DNA from: Tetraselmis striata
Lineage: Eukaryota; Chlorophyta; Chlorodendrophyceae; Chlorodendrales; Chlorodendraceae
Assembly: GCA_006384855.1 (NCBI GenBank)
Contig: VCJN01003192.1
Span: forward strand, 108,950-172,949
Reading direction: 5' to 3'
DNA: 64,000 bases
Below the pieces are notes generated by a model. The model saw only the letters and a program-made list of their open reading frames with translations. It made no database searches and had not been told where the DNA came from. The position numbers and the translations under genes are program-made. Positions 37,691 through 49,066 of the stretch are shown here, piece by piece (position 1 is the stretch's first letter; every line of letters starts with the position of its first letter).

Positions 37691-37789
37691 GTAAGCAGTG
37701 CATGGATGTGTAAATACATAGCATGTTTTGCGCATTAAATGGAATTTTCCCCAATGTTAACATGAAGAAATGACCAGGGTCTGCCTGAG

Positions 37790-37960
37790 GTTTGCCCTAC
37801 CAGGTAGGGTTATGCAAGGTAGGCCTACCCGGTCTGCCAGGGTATGCCCGACCCAGGTCTGCCCTACCCAAGGTAGGCCTACCGGGTCGGGTAGGCCTAC
37901 CCAGTAGGCCTACCAAGGTCTGCCAGCTCAACCCCAGGGTGTGCCCAACCCCGGTAGATA
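37790..37960 (+). repeat. Minisatellite of GGTAGGCCTACC / GGTCTGCC units
   Basis: Short palindromic units (ggtaggcctacc, ggtctgccctacc) repeat irregularly about ten times immediately after the hAT remnant. The core GGTAGGCCTACC is self-complementary. Confidence 0.75.
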
Positions 37961-38074
37961 CACAATCCTCACTTAGCGCGCCACCCGTAACACTCGAATT
38001 TCTTCGGTACTCGTGTGACTTATTACAAAAATGCCAGTAGAACAAAACCGTAAAATATAGTGTAAGGAGTATAC

Positions 38075-38400
38075 TAAAAGATCAACACAAGCCGTTTTCA
38101 AGCGGCCCGCATCCCGCACGAGGCGGGTTGGATGAGTGATACCCCACCGCAGGCACTCCACCAACATATGTTTGCTTGTTTGAGATTCATCATGGCCACA
38201 TGCAGGATAATGTTTAAGGAACCACTCATGCATCATGGCATGAATCCGGGTCAATCGGCGGGCAGAGGGAGATATATTGGTCCGTAATTGTATTATATGT
38301 AGCCCGGCCACAGCCCCCGCGGGGACATCCGTGCCGTACCTAATGTGGCTATGGGTTTGACGCATAAGACGCATGAACACATATACCCAAGGTGTTAGTA
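38075..38400 (-). mobile_element. Second copy of the non-LTR element tail, with diverged C-terminal coding end
   Basis: A minus-strand frame ending WGITHPTRLVRDAGRLK matches the end of the 20.7-23.3 kb element (RITHPSRLMRDAGRF). It also contains PACGHDESQTSKHMLVEC, a Cys-His cluster. The hairpin tail (38078-38140) follows in the same order as in copy 1. The 5' part is missing or unrecognisable. Confidence 0.7.
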
Positions 38401-41400
38401 ACGGCTAACGCAGCCGACGATTCGTAACGTGCCCACACTACTTGTGTCTTTACTAGTTTAGCGGCATTGCGCGTAGCTGGTGCTTTGCACTCAAGTGGAA
38501 GGTTCCCTGCCCCCTGAGCTAGCACTACGTTCGCCGTAGCTAGTCGATCTGACCACCGCAAAATATTATTGTCATGGCGCACCCGACTTGGTTGATCTAC
38601 TAAATGGGTTCTACATGTATTCAAGTCGGATCCTTATTGAAGGAACGCTCGAGCCCGTGCCGCAGCGGCCGAAGCCTCTATGTTGGGCACAATATCCAAT
38701 TCCAGCTTTATCGGCGCAGTGGCAACCTCAGAGGATTTCATACCCAGCACCCCAATTTAAAGACACAAGCACTGATGTAGTGCGTTTTGTATTTTATTTG
38801 CGCGGCCAGTACTATCCATTCCCCATAACTCACCCCCGTGAGCTAGAACCGGTATTACACATGGTTTAACGACAGACACGCGCACATTAATTGGAATTAG
38901 TCCCATCCACCGACTAATACTCAATCGAGCGCCTCAATGGCGCGCCTACCCTTCTTAACTTGGTCGTCTACTACGTGCCGAATACCTTGATCAGAATTAT
39001 CGACCGTGCCCAAATACATGTATGTATTCATGTGATTACAACCAGTACCCGTTCTCCCTCAAGCTCCCATCACATTGGGCAGCTTGTTTGCCTTACGCGG
39101 TCGAGTCGGAATATCGGCCTAATGCCATCACCCACACCTGAGTACCCCAAAACCCATAATATGGTCCTCCGCTCATTGGAAAAGTGAGCGATCATGGCTT
39201 GCGGGTTATCGAGAACCAGCCTGCGAGACCAAGAGCGCCGTAGTCCGCGAAGAACTGACCCGGCACCCGCAGTGGTTGCCTTGCCGCTAATGTGTCGGTG
39301 CGCCCTGGTACGGCACACCGCCCTAGATGTTCTTCATCGTCAAATATATCGTCAATAAATATGTCAAATTGGATATACAAGTATTCTCGGGGACGGAATT
39401 ACACTACGGGTACCCGTCCTCGTACTACCCACGTACAATGAAAATTCGAATAACGGCAGAAGTTATATCATACGGGTATTACCGCCCCTGCTACGCATTC
39501 AGCTGTATGTAGCGAGTCCTGAAAAGCCGGAAGAGATCATGTTTAATGGTCAGCTTCACGTGCAAAGCGCCGCCCAGCTATGGCGGCATAGCGAGGAGGA
39601 TTGTGCACCCCAACGAACAGCAGGGGATGTGAACAATTGCACAATCATACAGATGCGGGTAGACATGCCATGTGGCAACATCGATATTGATAGAGGCGGA
39701 ATAATACCCCCTGTTGGCAATGTCAATGTAATTTCGACACTGATGATCTTGTGTGCCGAGATAACTCGCTTTGAAGAATCTCATTACATTACAGCCACAT
39801 AGTAGGATACTAGCAACTTTCACATGTGAAACTTCAAACTCAAGTTACCTGAGTTACCTCCAGTAGCACATCTGCCTCCTATCTGCCTCCACGCCCCCAT
39901 TCAGGGCATTCCCCCGATGCGGGTAGTAAGGCAGTGCCTTATTATTGCCTAGCAGTGTGATCATAGATTTAGCCTGGTCTTGAAGCTGCATGCAAACACG
40001 CACCGTGCTGATCCTACTTTTTACAGTTTGAAGTACATTGCTGTGCCTAGGCCACCGATGCAGACGAGCCTGCATACTCAGGCGGTAGCATCCATCTTGA
40101 TAGTAACAGTAGTAGTAGGAAGGCAGACTATGCTTTATTCTAGCCGTGTTTTGACATGTTGGGACCCCAACCCCCAGAAACACGTGGAGGAGTAAAAGGG
40201 GGGCGGGCTCCACTCACAGCGGGGGCTGCTGCTGATGCAGCCATAGGCTGTGCAGCAAGTGGTGTAACTGCTGCTGCTGCCGCGGCAGCCCTGCCGCTGA
40301 GTTGCACGCCACTCCTGCCAGGCATGGCTGTATCATCACCTGCTGAGGGGGCAGCCGTGCAAGAATGGTGGACTGCTGCTGCGGCGCAGTCTGCAGGTGC
40401 CCCGCAGCCCACGACGCATGTGGCGCAGCCTGCATGGGATGCCACCCATGGAGCATGGAAAGCTGCTGCAAGCTTCCTGCCTGGGCAGCAACGGGAACGC
40501 CCAGGGAGGGGCTGACTCCCAGTGACGCCGAAGCGGCGCCGCCCTGCAGCTGTGGCTGCATCAGCAGCTGGATGCGTTGCATGATGGGGTCAGTGCTGCC
40601 AGGGGTAGTGGCTCTCCGCTCAGGCGCTGGGCTATGCGTTGACGAGCAGGCTCGGGACGCCCACAAGCAGACGCCCCTTATTTGCTCCCAGGCAGCCTTC
40701 CGGATCTTCAGGGGGCAGAGGTTGTCACAGCGCTTGTCAGGGCGTCGCTGACATTGGCCAAATCAATGATCAAAGAGCAAACAATATCAAATGGATGCCG
40801 ATGGGCATCAACACCAATCACAATTACCACATATTTTATTTATACATACATACATACACACACACACATATGTAAATGTATATAAATATATGTATTTGTA
40901 TGTGTATATACATGTATGAATATATGTATATACATACATACATACATATATACATACATACATACATACCAGGGAGGCCATCTTGGGGGGTCTTAAATGG
41001 CGATTGGTATGAGGGGTGCCATGGATAGAGCTTGTCTCAACAGGGAGCTACTGGTCCCATGCACGTACGCATGTAGCCGACAAGCGTGCTGCCTTCATCC
41101 CGTATTAGTTCGAGCAGATGAAACAGCCTGTCGATTTTGCGGATCAGTGCCTCTGAAAACCCGTGATGTTATCGGTGTTACGGCTCTTATGGAAAACCGT
41201 TCCAGAACAACACCTGATTCATATTCGGATTCAGCTGGACTCTATGCAAGATACGTTCATGTTACAACAATATGCGATAAACAGCATGGCGAGAGACTTG
41301 AAACGGCACTTGCTGCTGAGACCAAAAGCCTAATATATAACCCAGCATTATATACGTTAAGAACTTGACAAATCAAAACAAATAATGAAAGCTACACCTA

Positions 41401-41456
41401 AAAGCACAAACCACAAGGAGACAAGAATGCGATCGTGATATCTATACTATTCCAAA
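38401..41456. other. Interval without a supported gene; simple-sequence DNA at 40840-40975
   Basis: Frames at 38588-38869 and 39539-39802 are isolated and unrecognised. At 40214-40666 (-) there is a Gln/Pro/Ala-rich frame that may be an exon of a low-complexity regulator. From about 40840 to 40975 the sequence is a TA/CA/TACA-rich simple repeat (tacatacatacatatatacatacata). Nothing else can be supported. Confidence 0.4.
40214..40666 (-). CDS. Possible Gln-rich exon of an unrecognised protein
   Basis: The frame shows PQLQGGAASASLGVSPSLGV, APQQQSTILARLPPQQVM and LPRQQQQLHHLLHSLWLHQQ, the composition of low-complexity activation regions of eukaryotic regulators. No DNA-binding domain or splice partners were found. 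GC/CAG-rich sequence can produce such frames by chance. Confidence 0.2.
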   Translation of the reverse strand: MWASRACSSTHSPAPERRATTPGSTDPIMQRIQLLMQPQLQGGAASASLGVSPSLGVPVAAQAGSLQQLSMLHGWHPMQAAPHASWAAGHLQTAPQQQSTILARLPPQQVMIQPCLAGVACNSAAGLPRQQQQLHHLLHSLWLHQQQPPL

Positions 41457-43637
41457 TTAGTCGTGTGCCCACATGGAAGGCATGACATTGCATCGTGTAC
41501 ATTTCTGTCCTCCAAAATTCGGGGGCGCACAGTCAAGAGTTCAAGGCCTCACCTGGAAGAGAGACTTCCGCTGGCTGACCAGGGCGTAGAGAATCGACTC
41601 CAGCTGGTCGAGGAGGCGCTTCGGCTGCGGGGTGCGGCACGCAGGCACGGCGGCGGCGCTGTGAGCTCTGCGCGTAGGCCTACGCGACTGGGAGGCAGGG
41701 GGAATGCTCTGCGTGGGAGGAGAGGTAGAAGCATAAGCGGCAATGGGAGGGCGCTTACTGTGAATCTCAACGCGGTGGCCCTTGCGTTACGCTGTAGCTT
41801 CGACCTGAGTGGGCATGCCGCGGGGTCTGAATTAGGAGCCTCTGAAGGGCCAAGGTTAAAGACTCCTAATCAACCTCCTTCCAGGACAGGTAGGCGGGCT
41901 GGGGGAGGAATGGGAAAGGGGGGGCACCTGAGCCGACCATCGTTCAGGACTTGCACCACTAGACGCGCACACGCCGCCGCATCGTTGGTGTTGGCAAGCA
42001 TGCAGTTCGAGCCGTCCTGCGCAAAGCTCATCACGCCCAGGCAATTGGTGGTCACCACCGCGAGCCCAGACGCCATGGCCTCCATCACCGGCATGCCCCA
42101 GGCTTCGTAGTGCGATGTGAAGAGGAAAAGGTCGTGCCCGCGGTACAGCGCCGGCAGATCCTCCTGTCGCACGACATTACCGCACGCGGACACACAACCC
42201 CATGCCCCAGAGAAACGTCAGGGAGCTGAGAGCCACAAGGACGGGCAACAGTGCAATCTCATTGAGTAGCTGAGGAACCTAAGCGCTTGGAAGCTAGGAG
42301 ACCATAGTCTCACCCTTGAGACCCCAGGAGATCCTGCCGGCTCACCTGCTTTGGCTTAACGACATAGGTCATCTCGAACGTGGCGGCCGCGAGCGAGGGC
42401 AGTGTGGCCACCGTGGGCTCAACCTGGCATATCCAGGTGACGTGAATAGGAATGACGCAGTTGACAGCCTGCAGCACCGCAATCGCCACGTCGAAGCCCT
42501 TGAGCTGGAGCGTCGGGTTGCCGACGAGCAGTACCTGGGGCAGGAGCAGCGCAGGGCACGGGCGGGTCTGGAGAAGCTGGGGCAGGTATGGGATGCAGTA
42601 ATGCAATGGGAATCCGAGAGAAAGCTGCCGCAGAGCCACTTGGGGGGGGGGGGGGGGGTACCTTGCGCTTTTTGGCGGGGACGCCAGCCAGCGCCCAGTT
42701 CCCGGACTTGGGGCCAGGCCGGAAGCGCTCACAGTCGATGCTGTTGGGCAACAGCAGCGACTCGCGGCGGAATTCCTGCTTCAGGATGTCCTGCACCGCA
42801 GTGGACACGGACGCCAGTGCAACTGGTAGGTGCATTGCCATGTGAAAGAGCTGGTCCTGCTCAAGGTAGTTATGCGCTGCCTGCGCGGACAGCCGGGTCC
42901 CCACTGCAGGTGAGACCGACAGTCTGGACCACCGCGCAGTGAGGCGAGGCGTCCAGGGGGAGAAGGGGGGGTTGCTCTCCACCTGAAATCGCACAGGGTC
43001 CCCAAACAGCCACTCGTGACCCTGCTCCCAGTACAGGATGGGTGCGGGAACTCCCAGCAGCAGCTCTGCCACCTGCGCGCCCCGGCATGGGGAGGAAGGG
43101 GGGGGACATGCATCATATCAGGCTGTTGCACAGAGCTAGGAGCGCCAGCCGGGTGTGGTTGCTTGCACTAGGGGGCGGCACGGTGCAGCAGGCATGTGCA
43201 TGCGCCAGGGCACATGCCTGGTGGAAGATGCCCACAACCACAACGTCGATAGTATGCACATCGTACACGTCGTTCAGGCGCTGGCGGAGGTTGCAGATCA
43301 CGTCGTGGTCCGCCTCAACCTCGGTCCAGGGAGGCATGGCGCGGGTCGCGGACTCGGAGCGGTGCACCGCGACGGTGATGTGCCCGCGGCTCTGCAGCAG
43401 CCGGATGTGCTCCACCAGGCACTTCATGCCTCCTGTTATGTTGTGGTGCGGCAGCATGTACGCCACTGTGAGCCGCCGCGCCGGCACCACGCTCTTGTCC
43501 TGCACGCGTGAAAACGCCGCCAGCAGGTCCTGATCCAGCTGGTCAGCGGCCTGGCCGGCGTTGCGCCATCCCCAGGTGCAGCCGCAACCAGCATAGTGCA
43601 GCGTTGGGCCGTAGGGCAGCGTCACCGGCGGCGCCAT
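41457..43637 (-). CDS. GT4-family glycosyltransferase
   Basis: Seven exons on the minus strand are in phase: 43637-43218, 43072-42983, 42856-42662, 42534-42346, 42163-41928, 41658-41553 and 41504-41457, about 427 residues. The N-terminal Rossmann half has RRLTVAYMLPHHNITGGMKC then LQSRGHITVAV and IDVVVVGIFHQ. The middle has ILYWEQGHEWLFGD and LLPNSIDCERF. The C-terminal half has VLLVGNPTLQLKGFD, EDLPALYRGHDLFLFTSHYE, AWGMPVMEAMASGLAVVTTN and GSNCMLANTNDA, the GT4 donor-binding E-x7-E region. It should transfer a sugar from a nucleotide-sugar donor; the acceptor is unknown. No signal peptide or membrane span is evident. Intron 1 appears to begin with GC (CAG|GCATGT). The last 48-nt exon is the least certain. 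Intron 3 carries poly-C on the sense strand (42642-42659). Confidence 0.85.
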
Positions 43638-45128
43638 GCGGACCGCCAATCAGCCTTAGCCCCTCGACCTTCGCTAGGTCTGCAAGCCTTGCCGACCTGC
43701 CAGCTCGCGCACCGGTTCCCCTACCGCAGTGCAGGCCAGGTCGAGGAGCAGGCTGCGCTAGCGTTGGGCCTGGACCGCGTCTCCCACTGCTGCCGCCTCC
43801 GTTGGTGCGGCTTGTCCATGCCTCGGCCGTGCGGCTGCCGGTATCGCGCGGCCGCCGCGCGCCTACTCGCCCGCCTCGGCACGGCCAGGCGCGGCCCGTT
43901 CGCCCAGCCCCGGGGTCAAGCAGAGAAGGGAGGGCGCGAGAAAGCCGCAGGCGCGCTAGGGGATGCCAGACGGTTGAGGCAGCCTCGCGTTCGAGTACAC
44001 GCTCTGGTTCGCGGCGGTGTTCGAGCGACGGCTTCACAGGTGTGGCAGCAATGCAGTCGCGACTATGCGCGCGTCTTTGTGCGCTGCTCCGCTGGAAAGC
44101 GAGACGATGATGATGATTTATTACTACTGTACTGGTAGCTTTAGTAAATGACCGACGTCCATCCGCGGAAATGCTGACGAGATCGCGGAGACGCGAACAA
44201 GGTACGGTACGAGCATATGAGATAGTGGCCGGCAGCGCGTGTATGAAACGGAGGCACGTCGCGAAAAGTGCTGCGCGGCCCTGCTGGCGCGGCGTGTGTG
44301 CCGTCCGTTTAATGCACCGTACAACCGGGTCACTAGTAATTGTACTCGTATACCACCGCGCTACCAGTACCCCCATATCTGTCGGTGTATCCCTGGCGTA
44401 TCTTACAGGATGCTGCGAGAGGACCGAGATCCACGGAACGTTTTGCGGCTGACCCACCTCCCAGGCTGGCGCTAAGGTTGCCTTTACTGTGCTAGCTCGT
44501 AGCCGCCACACTAATGTCTGCGTACGAGCACACCCGTCGCCATGATTTCAGGCGACACTCACGCGACATTAATGCAGCATAATATCGCTTCTTGCATCAG
44601 CTGGGGGTGCTTTGTGGTCACTTTCTCAATAATCTCATTATTTATTACCTGGTTGTCTTTTTCTACCGGTAGTGGCTTCACCAAAAACTCTGCGGTCACA
44701 ACCAGCTGCAGGCCACATTAGAATTTAGAACCAGCTGCAGTGCAGTCGAGTGTCAGTGCGATCGCCATTGCCCTAAGCCCCCTATTCGCACATCTTGAGA
44801 GGGCACGCATCCGGTCGCACATATACTGCACCAAAATTAGGCACGCATGGGGATTCAGGTTCTCCAACATCCTGAGTCTTAAGTCTTGTCAGTGCTGCTA
44901 CTGTGCGGAACGTTGCATTCTAGCCTTGTCTCGCCAAGACATCGGTTTTGAGGTTGCTTGGGGCACAATAATACTAGGTTGAACTCCTTCACGAGCGCCC
45001 CCTGTGTCATCAGCGAGCTGGCAGCAAAAGCAGTGGCAGAGTTTTGTTCAGCTGGGCTGCTGGGCTGCCAGCAACTAAGGATTGTGGCATGACAAACCAC
45101 AAGTATATACATCTGGCGGGACCTCCAG
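43638..45128. other. Promoter side of the glycosyltransferase gene, then spacer
   Basis: The first few hundred bases are GC-rich and should hold the glycosyltransferase promoter and 5' UTR. From about 44100 to 45128 no gene is supported. The 3' UTR of the SR-rich gene lies at its right edge. Confidence 0.4.
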
Positions 45129-46709
45129 CTAAACCATAGTCACACGCAAAAAGGGTAACACGGAAAGTCGCCATGGGAAACAAAGGGAATGGGGCGTGAA
45201 ACACGCCATCAGTTGTTGGGAAGCAAGAATAGGACATGCGGCTTTGGGCTGGGTACGCACTGCCTCAGCCTTGACAGAAGCTGAGAATATGGCATCCTCG
45301 TGTCGCGCAGACTGGTTGTCGATGTGTGATTGCGCGTTGGAGGTACGGAATGATACACTGTTGAGCTCTGCCAGGCCGTCGTCGTCTCGTCCAAATTTCG
45401 TATCAGGACGCGCGCCCTCCTCCTCAAGAGGGGCGTCATTGTTGAACACAAACCGGGTCCACTGGCGGCCTGCACGGCAAAGCGCCAAAACGGTTTAAAT
45501 TCCATAAGGAAGCCCGTAATGCAGCCAGTCGGCACTGCGGGGGGTATATATACACTTGCCGAGTTCATCAGGACCGGCCTCGTCCCCCTTGAATGCAGAG
45601 CTCAGGTCAAACTTTGTTTTCGCCTTAAGCTTCTCAAACGTGCTCATCCTGTCATACCCTGGCAGCGAAAATGTAATCAGCCACATGATATGAGAGCATC
45701 ATACTGAGGGTAGCCCCAGGTGGCTTGTCTCTGCGACGCACAGAAAGGGAGATGGCAACAGAGGAGGATGCAACCAGTGACCTACCCCGAATCTTGGTAG
45801 CGTAGTCCACTTTGTCGGGTCTTGCAGCCCTGCCAGGCTTCTTGCCTTTGCTGGCCACAGGAGACCTGTCCCCCTTGCGGTTATTTCTTCCCCTGTCAGG
45901 ACTCCGGCTCCTTTGAGTGTTGTGTCTATCGCGAGAATGGGCCCTGGATCGGCGCTGCCCTCGGTCATCTGAGCTGCTGCTGCGGCGGCGGCGGCGGCGG
46001 TGTCGGTGACTGGATTTGCTCCCTCGGCGGCGCTCCTTCGGGCTCCTGCTCCTGCTGCGAGACCGTGCGTGCCTGCCCCGCCTGTCCGCACTCCAGCTCC
46101 GGCTGCGAGATCTTCTCCGCCTCTCTGCACTGCGGCTCCTGCTGGTGGTTCGCCCACGCCTGGTGTACCTCGACGAGCTCCTGCTCCTGCTGCGGGACCC
46201 CCTCCGTCTCCTCCGCCTCTCAGCGCTCCTACTTCTGCTCCTGCTCCTTCCATGAGAGCCTCCCTGTCTGCTCCGCTTCTCCGCGCTGCTACTGCGTGAC
46301 CTCCCACAAATGCTCTGCTGGCAGTTCTCTGAATGTCTTGCCTCAAAGCCTAGGCCCTGGACAGCAGCGACAGTCAAGGCATGAGGGCGCTGCGCGAGAG
46401 AGCCCACAGCTAAGACCACTGCCTGGATGCACAAGAGGAGTCCCAAGTCAAACAAGAGGGGGGGAGGGCGGATTGTGGGAGTACGTGTAGCACCACGAGG
46501 TAAACTTGAGTACACAAAGTGCGATGAGTCGGGGTGCACTGTTACAGCATCTGTAGCACTTTTGAGGACGCCAGCCCCAGGAGCACTCACAACGAGCAGC
46601 AGTAGTCGCTAAATAGAGCGGGCGGCGTGGCGCTCACCAGCTTCTGGCGTGCTGATGCGTCAGTCTTTTTGAGACGACGGTACAAGTCGTCCGCTGTTCC
46701 CTCGTCCAT
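45129..46709 (-). CDS. Arginine/serine-rich (SR-type) nuclear protein, probably splicing-associated
   Basis: Exon 1 (46709-46638) encodes MDEGTADDLYRRLKKTDASA, exon 2 (46356-45786) a long RS domain with dozens of RS/SR dipeptides (SRSRSRSAERR, RSRSPDRGRNN), and exon 3 (45658-45556) GYDRMSTFEKLKAKTKFDLS. The last exon (from about 45480) encodes QWTRFVFNNDAPLEEEG and a helical tail ending at 45129. The exon 3/exon 4 junction is not resolved: the best donor and the best acceptor are out of phase. RS domains mediate interactions in the spliceosome and are phosphorylated by SRPK/CLK kinases. No RRM is visible, so it is not a classical SR protein. The precise family is not recognised. Confidence 0.7.
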
Positions 46710-47496
46710 GATGATGTGTGCAGCAAGTGCTGGCCGGTGCCACACGTGCTCAAAGCTATAGCTCGAATCACTATCGCAGTCGCGCCTTAGCAGCGGCGAG
46801 ATGTGTATTACCAGCGCCGTTCGGGAGGTTTAAGGGCTGGGGACAACACATGAAGGGGATGCAAGGCGCCGCCTGCCGGCGGTCAGACGGTCATCACCTA
46901 ATCCTTACCAGCAGTGGTACCAAAATTGAGTTTCCGACCGCCCGCCAGCAGTAGTACAGTACAGGGTACTGGTACGGGTAGCGCAAGCCGCCACACCACT
47001 GCCGAAACCCCACCCCGGCGCGCTCGCGCGAGCGCTTCCCGCCACCCTACTAAGGACGGGGTATCTGTAGGGATTACATACAGTCGCTAAGTTAAGCACG
47101 ACTTTACATGGATTTCTGTAGGTGTGGATTTCTTAAATGTTGCGTCTAGCTCATGTATTACTTTACATATTCCCCTACCTCTTGGGTTGAGCGGAGGAAA
47201 AGGAGGACCGCGTCCGAAATGGCCTGTAATACGAAAGAATCGATACCGGCGTTAATACGTTATTATGACGGATTTTTAGGCGTCCTCCGTCCGTCCGTCC
47301 GTCCGTCCTCTGTCCTCCGTCATACGAGCTTCGTGTATTAACCGTTATACGTTCGGTTGTTGATCGTTTTATTTCACGGTACGGGTACGTGTAAGGTAAG
47401 GTTCTGAATGGATGCGCGTGTATTCTAGCCCAGGCACGTCATATATCCGTCTGATACGCCAAAATAACGCGGTACCGCAGCGCGTTTTTATTACTG
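46710..47496. promoter_or_regulatory. Upstream region of the SR-rich gene, up to the PAT-like element
   Basis: It should include the SR-rich gene promoter directly above 46710. It also contains a (CCGT)n-type run (gtccgtccgtccgtccgtcc) at 47288-47310. No other gene is supported. Confidence 0.4.
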
Positions 47497-47584
47497 TTAG
47501 ACAGAGTGCGAGTCACGTTGCCAGAAGCGAGTGTCTTGTCTTACAAGCCCCTCGCCACACCAAACAAGATGGGTGGGACGGGTG

Positions 47585-47835
47585 GGTGCGTGAAGCGCAA
47601 CAGCAAAAGGGATGAGCGCTATGGTCTAGACAGTTGGCTAAGTAGTAGCTGCAGGCAGGCAGGGAAACAGGTCGGGAGCTGGTGCGGTCGCGAGTCCGCT
47701 GCTCACTGTCCCATCCTGGAAGATTCTAGACAGAGCCGATGACTGGCTACTGTGCTATATTTTCCAGGTGGTAGTCGTTCGACCGCACAACTCGGTCCGT
47801 CGTCTGACTAAACTCAGTTAAGTACTTAACAACGA
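47585..47835 (-). repeat. Split direct repeat A2 (251 bp)
   Basis: It matches 52155-52405 base for base as far as I can read, from GGTGCGTGAAGCGCAACAGC to TACTTAACAACGA. It is flanked by the 28-bp B repeats on the left (47497-47524, after a 60-bp gap) and right (47836-47863, directly adjacent). TAGACAG recurs inside A and at the start of B. Confidence 0.95.
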
Positions 47836-47863
47836 TTAGACAGAGTGCGAGTCACGTTGCCAG
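47836..47863 (-). repeat. Split repeat B1 (28 bp), with partner B2 at 47497-47524
   Basis: TTAGACAGAGTGCGAGTCAC followed by GTTGCCAG occurs at 47836-47863 and again at 47497-47524. It is the short half of the split-repeat system used by tyrosine-recombinase retrotransposons to regenerate a circular intermediate. Confidence 0.9.
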
Positions 47864-47900
47864 GCAAAACCGGAAGGCCACAGTTACCGGTGAAAACCAG

Positions 47901-48932
47901 TCACTGTGAAAGATTAGCAGCGGAACGCTGCGGTGCCAGGGAGCCGAAGAAGTAGCGGGCCCCATCGGAGTCCAGGATGCCTGGCACGATGTAATTGAGG
48001 ACCACGCCGCTGCCCACTTTCCAGCCGCCAAGCCAGCGAATCGTAGGCATAGGGACGCCCGTGGCCGAGGCCGCGGACGCCCCGCCACTGCGAAGGCTGT
48101 GCGACGACCAGCAGAAACCAGCAGGCGGGGTAGCGTCAACTGCCAAGGCAGCGGCAGTTACCCATTCGGAGACAGTAGCAGCGGTCCACGTGCCGGGATC
48201 ATCATCAGGGAGCTGCCAAAACCGAGTAGCACCGGGCAGCACGTGATCGCGGCAGCTGACGAAGAACTCCAAAAGCTCCGCGATTTCGGGGTGCGCCTCG
48301 CGGGAAATTTGCAGCACCGGACGAGGCGCCCCGGAAGGCTTGCCCTTAAGTACTCGACGGTACAGCGTAATGCTGCGGGAATCAACCGCCAAATCGCGCA
48401 CGCCGCACCCCGTACTGGTACCCGCGCGGTGACAAAAAAGGAAATTGACCGCGGTAACGAGCAGGGCACGGAATGTGGGCAGGTCGCACGCGATGGACCT
48501 GTGAGAAACCAGCCGCAGCGCACGCCGAACACAGGCGAGGGCGACGTCCGCAGGCAGAGGCACCCGGTAGTCCGGGGTGTCCAGCACCTGCTGAGCCAGC
48601 TCCCAACCGCGCATCGCCTGGTTGACGAAAGGCCCAAGCGTCGGCGGCTCCTTGAAATTATCGGTGAAAAAGGCGTTGATCGCTGAAAGGTAGGGTCCAA
48701 AGGCACCAGCCTTGTTGCGGCCACGTGCCGCAACCCAAGAGATGTACCGAACGATGAGCGGCGGATCCGCCGTGTCCGGCAGTCTCCCATTTTGCGCGCA
48801 GAACTCGCAGAATAGGTTGAATTCAGATCCGTAAGACTGCACGGTACGTTCCGCGCGCGAAGACATCAAGAAATCCGCGGCACGGCGCCCAACCTCGTCG
48901 TCGCCGAGTAACCGCAGTAGCCCAGGTCGCAT
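47901..48932 (-). CDS. Tyrosine recombinase of the PAT-like element
   Basis: About 344 residues from MRPGLLRLLGDDEVG to SAANLSQ. The core-binding domain has RAERTVQSYGSEFNLFCEFC and YLSAINAFFTDNF. The catalytic domain has LPTFRALLVTAVNFLFCHRA (first Arg), HSLRSGG (H-x-x-R) and VVLNYIVP (nucleophile Tyr). All residues of the R...HxxR...Y set are present, so the enzyme looks intact. The same frame stays open upstream to 51020 across all of ORF2; I take that as a by-product of GC-rich sequence and start the protein at the ATG at 48932, although an upstream start overlapping ORF2 is possible. Confidence 0.85.
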   Translation of the reverse strand: MRPGLLRLLGDDEVGRRAADFLMSSRAERTVQSYGSEFNLFCEFCAQNGRLPDTADPPLIVRYISWVAARGRNKAGAFGPYLSAINAFFTDNFKEPPTLGPFVNQAMRGWELAQQVLDTPDYRVPLPADVALACVRRALRLVSHRSIACDLPTFRALLVTAVNFLFCHRAGTSTGCGVRDLAVDSRSITLYRRVLKGKPSGAPRPVLQISREAHPEIAELLEFFVSCRDHVLPGATRFWQLPDDDPGTWTAATVSEWVTAAALAVDATPPAGFCWSSHSLRSGGASAASATGVPMPTIRWLGGWKVGSGVVLNYIVPGILDSDGARYFFGSLAPQRSAANLSQ

Positions 48933-49066
48933 AATCGCTGCCCATGGTGCAGACGGTACGTTCGATTGCAACCCGTACCGCACAGCCGGGTGTTGTCTTC
49001 TGTGAGCATCTGTACGGGAGATCTGAAAAGCGTCCGCGGAAACGTCCAAGGTAGCAGCCGCAGCAC

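Noticed and set aside
37790..37960. CRISPR-like spacing of short palindromic units
   Set aside because: Units are irregular, adjoin without unique spacers and lie in a eukaryotic genome; it is a minisatellite.
45822..46490. Cys/Ser-rich plus-strand frame opposite the SR-rich gene
   Set aside because: It is the complement of RS-dipeptide codons; the minus-strand reading is the biologically sensible one.
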